Notes: generated from the sequence alone by a model not told the origin. Shown: positions 1 to 7,065, counted from the stretch's first letter. The stretch is 8,092 bases of DNA from Dehalococcoidia bacterium (GCA_030640325.1 DAOWJM010000010.1:1-8092); one strand, 5' to 3'. Numbers and translations: made by a program.

Positions 1-198
1 ATGGCAGAGATATTTAGAGCGGCAATGGAATTGGGTGGGGTGCTTTCCGGGGAGCATGGCATTGGCTTGGAGAAGCAGCGCTTCTTAAAGGAGGCTATGG
101 ACCCGGTAGCAATTGACATAATGAAGAAGATAAAGGGAATACTAGACCCCAACAACATCCTTAACCCGGGGAAAATATGGGAAGAGGAAGGGATATGA
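1..198 (+). CDS. FAD-linked oxidase (GlcD-like 2-hydroxyacid dehydrogenase), C-terminal end, 5' partial
   Basis: These are the last 65 residues of a flavoprotein of the FAD-binding oxidase/GlcD family; the FAD-binding PCMH domain and most of the protein lie before the window. The visible part carries two hallmarks of the family's C-terminal domain: SGEHGIG (residues 16-22 of the fragment), and the closing DPNNILNPGKI segment. Members usually have about 450-480 residues, so roughly 400 are missing. The ATG at position 1 is therefore most likely an internal methionine. Known members oxidise 2-hydroxyacids such as D-lactate or glycolate to 2-oxoacids. The stop codon at 196-198 is one base before the next start, and the next gene encodes the usual Fe-S partner, so the two are very probably one operon and one complex. 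The substrate cannot be told from this fragment. Confidence 0.9.
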   Translation: MAEIFRAAMELGGVLSGEHGIGLEKQRFLKEAMDPVAIDIMKKIKGILDPNNILNPGKIWEEEGI

Positions 199-199
199 T

Positions 200-1489
200 A
201 TGGCAGTAACCGACAAAGACAGGTATGAGCAGATAAAGAGGTTTGAAAGTGACCTGAGCCAGTGCATGAAGTGTGGCTTTTGCACCTTTTTTTGCCCCGT
301 ATATCAGGAGGAGTGGATAGAATCGTCTGTTGCCCGGGGCAAAAATATGATGATAAGGGAACTGCTGGCTGGCGAGTTAGATTATACCAAAGAGTATGCT
401 GACCGACTTAACAAGTGTACTTTGTGCATGGCCTGCACCAGCAATTGCCCAGCTAGGGCAAACATTCCCAACGTCATTGTTGCTGCCAGGGCAGATACGG
501 TCAAGGCTCGGGGGTTAAAATTTCCCTATAATATTATCTACCGGTGGCTCTTGCCACGCCGCACACTCTTTGGCAGTGTAGTCCGCTTTGCCTCCTGGTT
601 TCAGGGCATTTTCCTTCCCAAGACCGAGGGCACAATCAGACATTTATCCCTGTTTCTATCGGCTCTGGGTAAGGGTAGAAATATACCTCAAATTGCCCCC
701 AAGTTTTTAAGACAGATGGTTCCAGTGGTGAACAAGCCGCCAGCCGGTGTTGAGACCAAGATGAGGGTGGGCTATTTTATCGGCTGCATGACCGACTTTG
801 TCTTGCCCGACTTAGGTAAACATATAATCGATTTCCTAAATAGGAACGGGGTGGAGGTGGTGGTGCCCAAGGAACAGGGTTGCTGTGGGGCACCGGTATT
901 TCTGGGGGCTGGCGATTTTGATACCGGCCGAAAGATGGCTGATACCAATGTCCAGGCATTTAGAGATTTGGATTATGTTATTTCTGACTGTGCTACCTGT
1001 ACCTCGGCACTTAAGGACTACTCCAAGTTTCTCGCCGATACCCCGGAGAGAAAAAAGGCTTACACCAAATTTGGCGACAAGGTAAAAGATATTTCTCAAT
1101 TCCTGGTTGATGTGCTAAAACTGCCAGCATCAGCTTATCAACCTTCGGCTGAGGCTAGGGGCAAGAAGGTTACCTGGCATGACCCGTGTCATCTTGGTCG
1201 TCATCTGGGGATAACCAGCCAGCCAAGGCAGATTATAGGGTCAATACCCGATGTGGAATACATCGAAATGCCAGATGCAGACCGTTGCTGTGGCATGGCG
1301 GGCACATTTAGCATTTATTATTATGACCTGTCTAAGAAGATTGCTGATAAGAAGATGGAGGCTATTAAGTCAACCGGAGCTGATATTGTAGTTAGTAGCT
1401 GTCCCGGCTGTGAGATTCAGCTAGTTGACGGTATCATCAGGAATGAAATGCCGGTAAAGGTGATGCATATTATGGAGCTTCTGGAATAG
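200..1489 (+). CDS. GlcF/HdrD-type (Fe-S)-binding oxidoreductase subunit with two CCG domains
   Basis: The protein has 429 residues, a normal length for GlcF or HdrD-like subunits. Two ferredoxin-type [4Fe-4S] motifs sit at the N-terminus: C22-x2-C25-x2-C28-x3-C32-P and C73-x2-C76-x2-C79-x3-C83-P. Two cysteine-rich CCG domains follow. The first has C196, CCG at 228-230 and C264/C267; the second has C330 (DPCHLGRH), CCG at 363-365 and C401/C404. This arrangement is known from glycolate oxidase GlcF, the HdrD subunit of heterodisulfide reductase and LutA-like proteins. There is no signal peptide or clear membrane anchor, so a cytoplasmic or peripheral location is likely. The ATG at 200 lies one base after the upstream stop and has a GAGGAAGG ribosome site about 8 nt ahead, inside the end of the FAD gene. 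It probably takes electrons from the flavoprotein; the acceptor is unknown. Confidence 0.92.
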   Translation: MAVTDKDRYEQIKRFESDLSQCMKCGFCTFFCPVYQEEWIESSVARGKNMMIRELLAGELDYTKEYADRLNKCTLCMACTSNCPARANIPNVIVAARADTVKARGLKFPYNIIYRWLLPRRTLFGSVVRFASWFQGIFLPKTEGTIRHLSLFLSALGKGRNIPQIAPKFLRQMVPVVNKPPAGVETKMRVGYFIGCMTDFVLPDLGKHIIDFLNRNGVEVVVPKEQGCCGAPVFLGAGDFDTGRKMADTNVQAFRDLDYVISDCATCTSALKDYSKFLADTPERKKAYTKFGDKVKDISQFLVDVLKLPASAYQPSAEARGKKVTWHDPCHLGRHLGITSQPRQIIGSIPDVEYIEMPDADRCCGMAGTFSIYYYDLSKKIADKKMEAIKSTGADIVVSSCPGCEIQLVDGIIRNEMPVKVMHIMELLE

Positions 1490-1523
1490 ATAGAAGCAGT
1501 TGAGCCTTAAGTTCCAATAAGAG

Positions 1524-1548
1524 GAGGCTAGCTTCAGAAGCTAGCCTC
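1524..1548. terminator. Bidirectional hairpin terminator between convergent operons
   Basis: A perfect 11-bp stem (GAGGCTAGCTT paired with AAGCTAGCCTC) closes a 3-nt CAG loop. It sits 35 nt after the Fe-S subunit stop and 23 nt after the iorB stop on the other strand, in an 81-bp gap between two converging genes. The uridine tracts are weak on both sides (TATCTTTG on +, CTTATTGG on -), so it is not a textbook intrinsic terminator. Position and stem strength still make a shared terminator the best reading; it could also protect the 3' ends of both transcripts. Confidence 0.7.
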
Positions 1549-1570
1549 TATCTTTGTCACTTTACCCGGA

Positions 1571-2176
1571 TTATTTAAGAGCCCGATGGCACGCCTGGTA
1601 ACCCAGCTCAAAGGCTTTAATATTAACTGGAGCTATTTTGGCTGGGAAACGCGCCTGGATAGATTCCTTTATAGTTTCTATACTTATGGGAAGCAGCTCA
1701 GTGCCAAATAATGCCCCCAACATCACAATGTTGGTTGTCAACGAGCTTCCTGCTTGTTGAGCGGTTTGAGCGGCATCTAGCTTGATTATCCTGCCTGAAG
1801 CATTCCCCAGTTTTTCCAAGATTTCCTCTAAACTGGGATATTTACTTTGACCTAGGGAGACGGTGAAAGGGATGGTTGCCGCTGTATTAAGTATGACCAA
1901 GCTAGACTTTGATAGATAGGTGATATTTCTCAGTGCCTCAGAGGGCTCCATCCCTATTAGCGTGTCGCACTTTCCCAGGGGGATAAGAGGACCATATACC
2001 TCATCTCCAATTCTAATGATGCTAGTTACTGAACCGCCTCTAACCGCCATCCCCAGCACCTCGGAGCCCCTAATCTTCAGCCCCTCTTTAACTGCTGCCT
2101 TTCCCAGAAGCTCTGACATCAAAATTACGCCCTGTCCACCAACCCCGCTGATTAGTATGTTGAATTCTTTTATCAT
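1571..2176 (-). CDS. iorB: Indolepyruvate ferredoxin oxidoreductase, beta (gamma-domain) subunit
   Basis: This 201-residue protein matches the usual size of IorB and of the gamma domain of 2-oxoacid:ferredoxin oxidoreductases. The N-terminus shows the family's glycine-rich signature SGVGGQGVILMSELLGKAA (residues 10-28), followed by the MAVRGGSV segment (about 43-50). The alpha/beta partner is encoded directly upstream. IorAB is known to convert aryl pyruvates oxidatively to aryl-acetyl-CoA, CO2 and reduced ferredoxin. The ATG at 2176-2174 overlaps the iorA stop as ATGA, and its ribosome site (AGGAG, 2182-2186) lies in the last codons of iorA, so translation is almost certainly coupled. The stop is followed after 23 nt by the shared hairpin, so this is the last gene of the operon. 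The beta subunit alone does not reveal the substrate; other 2-oxoacids remain possible. Confidence 0.92.
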   Translation of the reverse strand: MIKEFNILISGVGGQGVILMSELLGKAAVKEGLKIRGSEVLGMAVRGGSVTSIIRIGDEVYGPLIPLGKCDTLIGMEPSEALRNITYLSKSSLVILNTAATIPFTVSLGQSKYPSLEEILEKLGNASGRIIKLDAAQTAQQAGSSLTTNIVMLGALFGTELLPISIETIKESIQARFPAKIAPVNIKAFELGYQACHRALK

Positions 2177-4077
2177 TCCTTCTCCTCAATTATAGCTTTG
2201 TATGGGCAAATCTGGGCACAGATTCCGCAACCAGTGCATAGCGAGCTGTCAATTATGGTCTTACCATCCTGTTTTAGTATCGCTGGACATCCCAAAAGTT
2301 CGATGCAGGCGTCACATTTTATATTGCATTTGTCTTGGTCTATGTAGTAGGGGATAACCTTTTCCTTCCTTTCTCTCTTTTCCCTCAGCTCAATCACGGT
2401 ACAGAGCTTTCTGGAAACTATGACCGCTGGTCCATCGAACCTTATCGCTTTTTCTATGGTTTCGGTTGCCTTTTTTAGGTCAAAGGGGTCTATGACCTCG
2501 ACGAATTTTACACCACATGCCCTGGCTATATCTTCAATCTTTAGCTGGATGGTCTCATCTCCGGTAGCGGTATAGCCGGTGCCCGGATGTGGCTGGAAGC
2601 CAGTCATGGCTGTAGCTGAGTTATCAAGTATTACCATGGTTATATTTGCCTTATTATAGACAGCGTCTATTAGCGGTGGTATCCCAGCGTGAAAGAAGGT
2701 TGAATCGCCCAGGTGAGCAATTATTGGTGCTTCTACCACATGGGCTAGACCATTGGCAATGCCGAAGCTGCCTCCCATGCAAATTTGGATGTCTACAGCC
2801 TCTAGCGGTGGGTTATATGCCAGATCATAGCAACCAATGTCACCGGGGTAGATGGGCTCCACATCTTTGCCATGCTCTCTAGCCACCTTTTTTGCGGCTA
2901 GCTTAATGGCGTAGAAGGAAGCTCGGTGTGGGCAGCCGGGACATAAGGCTGGTGGTCTCCACGGTAGGAGCGGAGCTGTTTCTTGCTCGAGCTTATCCAG
3001 CTCTGCGAAATCGACCGGAGGCTTGGAGTCAGTTAATCTGGCAATAGCCTCGGTGACCTTTCTGGTCGATAGCTCCCCTATTACTGGCACTAAGTCCTTA
3101 CCGTGAATTTTGACCGGGATATTTGCCTCTCCAGCGATGGCTTTAACATGAAGCTCGACAAATGGCTCTAGTTCCTCTACTACCAATATCTCCCCCACTG
3201 AGTTTAGTAATTTTACCACCAGCTCCTTGGGGAGAGGGTGTGGTGTTCCAATCTTTAGTATGGAGACCTGGTCCTCAATCCCCAACCACTTTACCGCCTC
3301 TAGAGTATAACTGTATGACAATCCGCAGGCGATGACACCCAGCTTGGCTCTATCAGCTAGGCGTAGCTGATTATAGGGGAGCGTATTCACTGCTTTCCCG
3401 ATTTTTTCAAACCTTTCAAGCATCAATGGCTTGTTTTTTCTAGCTTGGACTGGGGTATAGACTAACCAAGAGGGGTCTTTCTTAAAGTAGCCCCTTCTCC
3501 TTTCCCTTGACATTTCTCCCAATACTATATCGCTCCTGGCGTGCCCTATCCTGGTTACAGACCTGACTATGAACAGGTGTTTAAACTCTTCAGAGAGTTC
3601 GAAGGCGTGAGCCATCATATCTTTAGCTTCTTGGACTGAGGAAGGCTCAAGAATAGGGATGTAGCCCTGCTCAGCAATATATCGGCTATCCTGCTCATTC
3701 TGAGAGCTCCAAGCCCAAGGGTCATCGGCTGAGAGTAGAACAAGCCCCCCTTTAGCTCCTAGATAGCTGGCCATTATTAATGCGTCGTGAGCTACATTTA
3801 CCCCCACATGTTTCATACATGCCATGGCTCTCACCCCACAGATTGAGGCGGCTAGGGCAACCTCAAAGGCTACTTTCTCATTGGTTGACCACTCGACATA
3901 TATATCAAGCTCTTTGGCTACCCCGGCTAAGGTTTCCAGTATTTCACTTGATGGGGTACCAGGGTAAGCAGCAGCCACTTGGACCCCAGCCTCTATTGCC
4001 CCCCTGGCTATCGCCTCATTGCCGAGCACAAAAAGCCTTTCTCCAGGGGCATCTGAACTGATGGTTAATTCTTTCAA
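2173..4077 (-). CDS. iorA: Indolepyruvate ferredoxin oxidoreductase, alpha subunit (TPP and ferredoxin domains)
   Basis: The protein has 634 residues, about the normal IorA length. The order is: N-terminal pyrimidine-binding domain (AAYPGTPSSEI, about 35-46; SADDPWAWSSQNEQDSR, about 116-132), a central transketolase C-like domain (about 240-345), the TPP-binding domain, and a C-terminal two-cluster ferredoxin domain. CPGCPHR (379-385), GDIGCYDL (412-419), GDSTFFH (457-463) and ILDNSATAMTG (483-493) are typical of IorA TPP sites. The ferredoxin cysteines are C584, C588, C591, C597 and C614, C617, C620, C624. The first set has x3 and x5 spacings instead of the more compact usual form. The start is TTG at 4077-4075; no in-frame ATG occurs before residue 85, and a strong AGGAGG lies 5 nt upstream inside the ligase gene. 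It works with IorB in the cytoplasm to make acyl-CoA from aryl 2-oxoacids while reducing ferredoxin. Confidence 0.95.
   Translation of the reverse strand: MKELTISSDAPGERLFVLGNEAIARGAIEAGVQVAAAYPGTPSSEILETLAGVAKELDIYVEWSTNEKVAFEVALAASICGVRAMACMKHVGVNVAHDALIMASYLGAKGGLVLLSADDPWAWSSQNEQDSRYIAEQGYIPILEPSSVQEAKDMMAHAFELSEEFKHLFIVRSVTRIGHARSDIVLGEMSRERRRGYFKKDPSWLVYTPVQARKNKPLMLERFEKIGKAVNTLPYNQLRLADRAKLGVIACGLSYSYTLEAVKWLGIEDQVSILKIGTPHPLPKELVVKLLNSVGEILVVEELEPFVELHVKAIAGEANIPVKIHGKDLVPVIGELSTRKVTEAIARLTDSKPPVDFAELDKLEQETAPLLPWRPPALCPGCPHRASFYAIKLAAKKVAREHGKDVEPIYPGDIGCYDLAYNPPLEAVDIQICMGGSFGIANGLAHVVEAPIIAHLGDSTFFHAGIPPLIDAVYNKANITMVILDNSATAMTGFQPHPGTGYTATGDETIQLKIEDIARACGVKFVEVIDPFDLKKATETIEKAIRFDGPAVIVSRKLCTVIELREKRERKEKVIPYYIDQDKCNIKCDACIELLGCPAILKQDGKTIIDSSLCTGCGICAQICPYKAIIEEKE
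2182..2186 (-). promoter_or_regulatory. Shine-Dalgarno of iorB embedded in iorA
   Basis: The minus strand reads AGGAG, 5 nt before the iorB ATG. The site belongs to the codons for the final Glu-Glu-Lys-Glu of IorA. Together with the ATGA stop/start overlap it implies coupled, roughly stoichiometric synthesis of the two subunits. Confidence 0.75.
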
Positions 4078-4078
4078 T

Positions 4079-5635
4079 TTACCCTCCTAAATCGGCGTAT
4101 TTTTGTCTTAGTTTTGGTTTTTCTATCTTGCCGGTGGGATTTCGTGGCACCTTGTCAAATATAATGCGCCTTGGTCTCTTATATCTGGGCAGATTCTGTT
4201 CGCAGAACTGATTTACCTCTTCTTCAGTCAGTGTCTCCCCGGGCTTGGGGTCGATTATGGCTAGAGCTATCTCCCCTAGCCTCTCATCTGGAATACCAAT
4301 TACCCCGACATCATAAATTTTGGTATGCTGCTGGAGAACATCCTCTACCTCTACAGGATAGATGTTTTCACCCCCAGTAATAACCACGTCCTTCTTTCTA
4401 TCAACAAGGTAGATAAATCCCTCGCTATCCTCTCTAGCCATATCGCCGGTATATAGCCAGCCATTCTTGATAGTTTCTGCCGTCTTTTCCGGGTTCTTAT
4501 AATATTCCTTCATAACACCATTGCCCCTGACCAGCAACTCGCCAATCTCTCCTTGAACAACATTCTCACCCTTGTCATTGACGATGCGAGTCTCCCAGTT
4601 AAAGCCAGCCTTGCCGATAGCTCCCACCTTATGCTCATTTTCTATCCCCAGATGGACACACCCCGGACCCGTGGATTCACTCAGCCCATAGTTGGTGTCA
4701 TACTGCATATCGGGAAAGTATTGTTTCCAATGCTTGACCAGGCTAGGAGGCACCGGTTGAGCCCCAATGTGCATTAGGCGCCAGCAGCTCAAGTCATACT
4801 CTTCTTTCTTTAGTTCTCCTCTATCCATGGCAGTTAGAATATCTTGAGCCCAGGGCACTAGCAGCCATACAATTGTCCCTCTCTCTTTATCGACGGCTTC
4901 AAATATGTATTGAGGGCTAATTTCAGTTAGCAGTGTAGCTCGACCACCTACAATCAGGCTTCCAAACCAATGCATTTTGGCTCCGGTATGGTATAGGGGT
5001 GGAAGAAGGATAAAATTATCATCATGTTTTTGATAGTGGTGACGGTTCTCTGTTATGGCAGCACACTCCATATTCTTGTGGGTGAGCAGTATCGGTTTTG
5101 GTGCTCCGGTAGTGCCTGAGGTGAAGTAGAGCCCACACCCATCCTCATCGCTTAATTCTATTTCTACTGGCTTGGGAGGAGATTTGCCTATTACCTGCTC
5201 AAAGTCCTCCATACCTTTGGGCAGGGGTTGTCCCACAAGGATATAATCCTTAATTGTGGGTAGCTGGGAGCGAATGCTCTCCACCCTCTCGGTAAATTCC
5301 TCGCCTAAAATTATTGCCTTGGCTTCAGCTATATCAGCACAGTATTTAAAATCTTGGCTAGTAAATCTAAAGTTAAGGGGCACTGCCCATGCCCCAGTTC
5401 TAATGATACCGAAATATGCCTCAAGCCAGCTAATGGAGTTCATCATCCAATGTATTACCTTATCGCCTTTCCTGATCCCTCGGTCTATAAGGGCGTTGGC
5501 TACCCTGTTTGCCCTTTCATCAAACTCCTTCCAGGTGATTTCTCTTCTTATTCTCTTGCTGGGTTTTAGTTCAATAAGCGCTGCATCATCGGGATACATT
5601 CGTCTATTTTTGGCTAGCATCTCTGATACAGTCAC
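4079..5635 (-). CDS. AMP-forming acyl-CoA synthetase (class I adenylate-forming enzyme)
   Basis: The 518 residues show all core motifs of the ANL adenylating superfamily: P-loop FTSGTTGAPKP (171-181), LPPLYHTGA (211-219), YGLSES (316-321), YTGD (395-398), the hinge DRKKD (412-416) with GGENIYPVEVE (421-431), and catalytic K503 in PTGKIEK. Family members activate a carboxylic acid as acyl-AMP and transfer it to CoA. The P-loop has Pro at 181 where Gly is usual. The substrate is not clear; neighbouring iorAB suggests aryl or branched acids, but the protein is FadD-like and not PaaK-like. The start is GTG (5635-5633). The frame is closed upstream by a TAG and offers no other ATG, GTG or TTG; a GGGGG run 11 nt ahead is a weak ribosome site. 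A short out-of-frame ATG GAA AAG TGA overlaps this start. M6 (5620) is the alternative start. It is 1 nt from iorA. Confidence 0.93.
   Translation of the reverse strand: MTVSEMLAKNRRMYPDDAALIELKPSKRIRREITWKEFDERANRVANALIDRGIRKGDKVIHWMMNSISWLEAYFGIIRTGAWAVPLNFRFTSQDFKYCADIAEAKAIILGEEFTERVESIRSQLPTIKDYILVGQPLPKGMEDFEQVIGKSPPKPVEIELSDEDGCGLYFTSGTTGAPKPILLTHKNMECAAITENRHHYQKHDDNFILLPPLYHTGAKMHWFGSLIVGGRATLLTEISPQYIFEAVDKERGTIVWLLVPWAQDILTAMDRGELKKEEYDLSCWRLMHIGAQPVPPSLVKHWKQYFPDMQYDTNYGLSESTGPGCVHLGIENEHKVGAIGKAGFNWETRIVNDKGENVVQGEIGELLVRGNGVMKEYYKNPEKTAETIKNGWLYTGDMAREDSEGFIYLVDRKKDVVITGGENIYPVEVEDVLQQHTKIYDVGVIGIPDERLGEIALAIIDPKPGETLTEEEVNQFCEQNLPRYKRPRRIIFDKVPRNPTGKIEKPKLRQKYADLGG
4083..4088 (-). 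promoter_or_regulatory. Shine-Dalgarno of iorA embedded in the ligase gene
   Basis: The minus strand reads AGGAGG, 5 nt before the TTG start of iorA. These bases are the last Leu-Gly-Gly codons of the acyl-CoA synthetase, whose TAA stop falls between the site and the start, leaving a 1-nt gap between the genes. This perfect site decides the otherwise weak TTG start and implies translational coupling. Confidence 0.8.
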
Positions 5636-5686
5636 TTTTCCATTTACCCCCTTCTTCCAAGTCTCATCGGCAGCAAACTATTAAGC

Positions 5687-5715
5687 AGTATATGTAATGC
5701 TGGGGGTGAAATCAA
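5687..5715 (-). promoter_or_regulatory. Candidate internal promoter for the ligase-iorA-iorB genes
   Basis: On the minus strand TTGATT (5715-5710) and TATACT (5692-5687) are separated by 17 nt. They match 4/6 and 5/6 bases of sigma-70-type -35 and -10 boxes. The -35 box overlaps the transporter's TGA stop. Transcription would begin near 5680, about 45 nt before the ligase GTG. This could let the metabolic genes be expressed apart from the transporter. Judged by eye only. Confidence 0.4.
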
Positions 5716-6941
5716 GCTTCCATTTTGTGGGTTGGTCTTGAAAAGAAGGCTAGTATGAAGCCAATAGCACTAAGTGCAGCACAAATCAAGAAACCTAGCT
5801 GATAGCTTCCGGTTATATCAAATATGCGACCAGCCAAAACTGCTCCCAGAGCCCCACCCATGATAGCACTAAAGCTAATAGTGCCGAAGATTGCCCCGTG
5901 AGAGGTCAGCCCAAACCGCTCAGCGGTAATTAGTGGAAACGAGACTAATAAGCCCCCGAAAGCAAAGCCAAATATAGCAGCAAATAAATAGAACATCCAG
6001 ACCACACTGGTTAATTGTAACCAGAGCAAAGCCATGGTTAATATGGTAAGACCTATAATTATTGCCCATTTACTCCCGGCTCTGTCAGCAAAAACACCCA
6101 TGACTAACCGACCAATAATACTTATACCGCCGATAATGGCTAAAATATTGGCGGCACTAATGGCTGAAATTCCCAGTCCGATAGCATGGATGACAATATG
6201 TGTAAAGATGGTATCCAGACAAAATAGAAAGCAGAAGTATACTGCACAAATCAGCCAAAATTCCCTGGTGTGAATTGCCTGCTGGAAAGAGAGCCCTGTA
6301 GCTTCCAGATTTGAGCTCTGCTTATTTGCTACCCTCTCACCGTATGGCAATAGCCCCATCTGCTCCGGGTCGCGTCTGAGAAATTGTGCTGCCGCAACAG
6401 CCAACACCAGGGCTGTCGCGCCTATCGCAATATAGGAAAAGCGCCAGCCATAGGTAGATATAAGCCATCCTGCTGCTGGCGCCAAAATTATGATACCGAT
6501 ACCTTCTCCAGTGGCAGCCATGCCTATGGCTAAACCCCTTCTCTTTTCAAACCACCTAGCTACAGTTGAGAGTGGTGGAATCCAGGCGCCACTCATGCCT
6601 AACCCGACCAAAACGCCATAGAATAAATAGAGCTGCCAAATACTACTGATTTGCGACATCAGCAGGTAGCCAGTCCCCAGTAGCAAACCACAGGCGGTAA
6701 CCACTATTCTTGGGCCATACTTATCAGTTAATCTTCCGCTAACAACATAGAGAAAACCACGGACAACTATGCCTACTGAGAAAGCACCAGCGGTCATTGC
6801 CCTTGACCAGCCAAATTCAGTTGCCACCGGCTCGAAAAAAATACCAAAGGTTAGCAATGTGCCATACATTATCAATATCACACAGCCAGCAGCTATGACT
6901 ACTATCCAACCATAGAACAATCTTGACTTTCTTGCTTCCAT
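5712..6941 (-). CDS. MFS transporter, oxalate-formate antiporter / monocarboxylate transporter-like
   Basis: From the ATG at 6941 this is a 409-residue, very hydrophobic protein with about 12 membrane segments in two halves, joined by a polar loop near residues 188-222. The MFS motif A is visible as GRLTDKYGPR (69-78), with a degenerate second copy GVFADRAGSK (282-291). The opening RLFYGWIVV and the ARWFEKRRGLAIGMA region (128-142) are typical of the OFA/MCT branch, which moves small mono- or dicarboxylates across the inner membrane. The frame stays open to 7064 (41 extra residues). I reject that longer form because 6941 has AAAGGAG 8 nt upstream, the extension is unlike the family, and a likely promoter lies inside it. 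The ligase starts 76 nt downstream on the same strand, so the cargo may be an organic acid used by the following genes. The substrate itself is unproven. Confidence 0.88.
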   Translation of the reverse strand: MEARKSRLFYGWIVVIAAGCVILIMYGTLLTFGIFFEPVATEFGWSRAMTAGAFSVGIVVRGFLYVVSGRLTDKYGPRIVVTACGLLLGTGYLLMSQISSIWQLYLFYGVLVGLGMSGAWIPPLSTVARWFEKRRGLAIGMAATGEGIGIIILAPAAGWLISTYGWRFSYIAIGATALVLAVAAAQFLRRDPEQMGLLPYGERVANKQSSNLEATGLSFQQAIHTREFWLICAVYFCFLFCLDTIFTHIVIHAIGLGISAISAANILAIIGGISIIGRLVMGVFADRAGSKWAIIIGLTILTMALLWLQLTSVVWMFYLFAAIFGFAFGGLLVSFPLITAERFGLTSHGAIFGTISFSAIMGGALGAVLAGRIFDITGSYQLGFLICAALSAIGFILAFFSRPTHKMEA

Positions 6942-6983
6942 TAAAGTCGCTCCTTTATCACCCAAGTCCGAGCCAATGGCTTG

Positions 6984-7013
6984 ATTGTAGCACTGTGAGT
7001 GAAGGTAACACAA
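6984..7013 (-). promoter_or_regulatory. Candidate promoter of the MFS transporter operon
   Basis: The minus strand has TTGTGT (7013-7008), an 18-nt spacer and TACAAT (6989-6984), with a TG one base before the -10 box (extended -10, TGCTACAAT). A start near 6977 would give a leader of about 36 nt before the ATG at 6941. That would leave the longer reading frame starting at 7064 untranscribed. Confidence 0.5.
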
Positions 7014-7016
7014 AAA

Positions 7017-7028
7017 GCTGACCTCAGC
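7017..7028. repeat. Short inverted repeat GCTGA-CC-TCAGC
   Basis: Two perfect 5-bp arms are separated by 2 bp, just behind the -35 box of the transporter promoter. This could be an operator half-site pair, but arms this short can occur by chance. Confidence 0.3.
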
Positions 7029-7033
7029 CATTT

Positions 7034-7057
7034 GCGGTAGAAGGGGCGGTAGAAGAG
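7034..7057. repeat. Tandem 12-nt direct repeat in the divergent promoter region
   Basis: GCGGTAGAAGGG (7034-7045) is followed at once by GCGGTAGAAGAG (7046-7057), with 11 of 12 positions identical. The 12-nt period is near one helical turn, which would place two bound protomers on almost the same DNA face. The repeat ends 8 nt before the -35 box of the uvrA promoter and lies about 20 nt behind that of the transporter. Confidence 0.6.
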
Positions 7058-7065
7058 TGTGCAAC

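Noticed and set aside
836..1099. Open frames opposite and within the Fe-S subunit gene (777-959, 836-1099, 885-1085)
   Set aside because: All overlap a complete gene with conserved cysteine motifs; no ribosome site or family resemblance supports them.
5633..5643. Mini-ORF ATG GAA AAG TGA overlapping the ligase GTG start
   Set aside because: Three codons only and no strong ribosome site of its own; probably chance, though a small effect on ligase initiation is possible.
6942..7064. 41-residue N-terminal extension of the MFS transporter
   Set aside because: The stretch is low-quality sequence with an LLPPLLP repeat caused by a DNA direct repeat. It contains a good promoter, and the ATG at 6941 has a clear ribosome site and family-like N-terminus.
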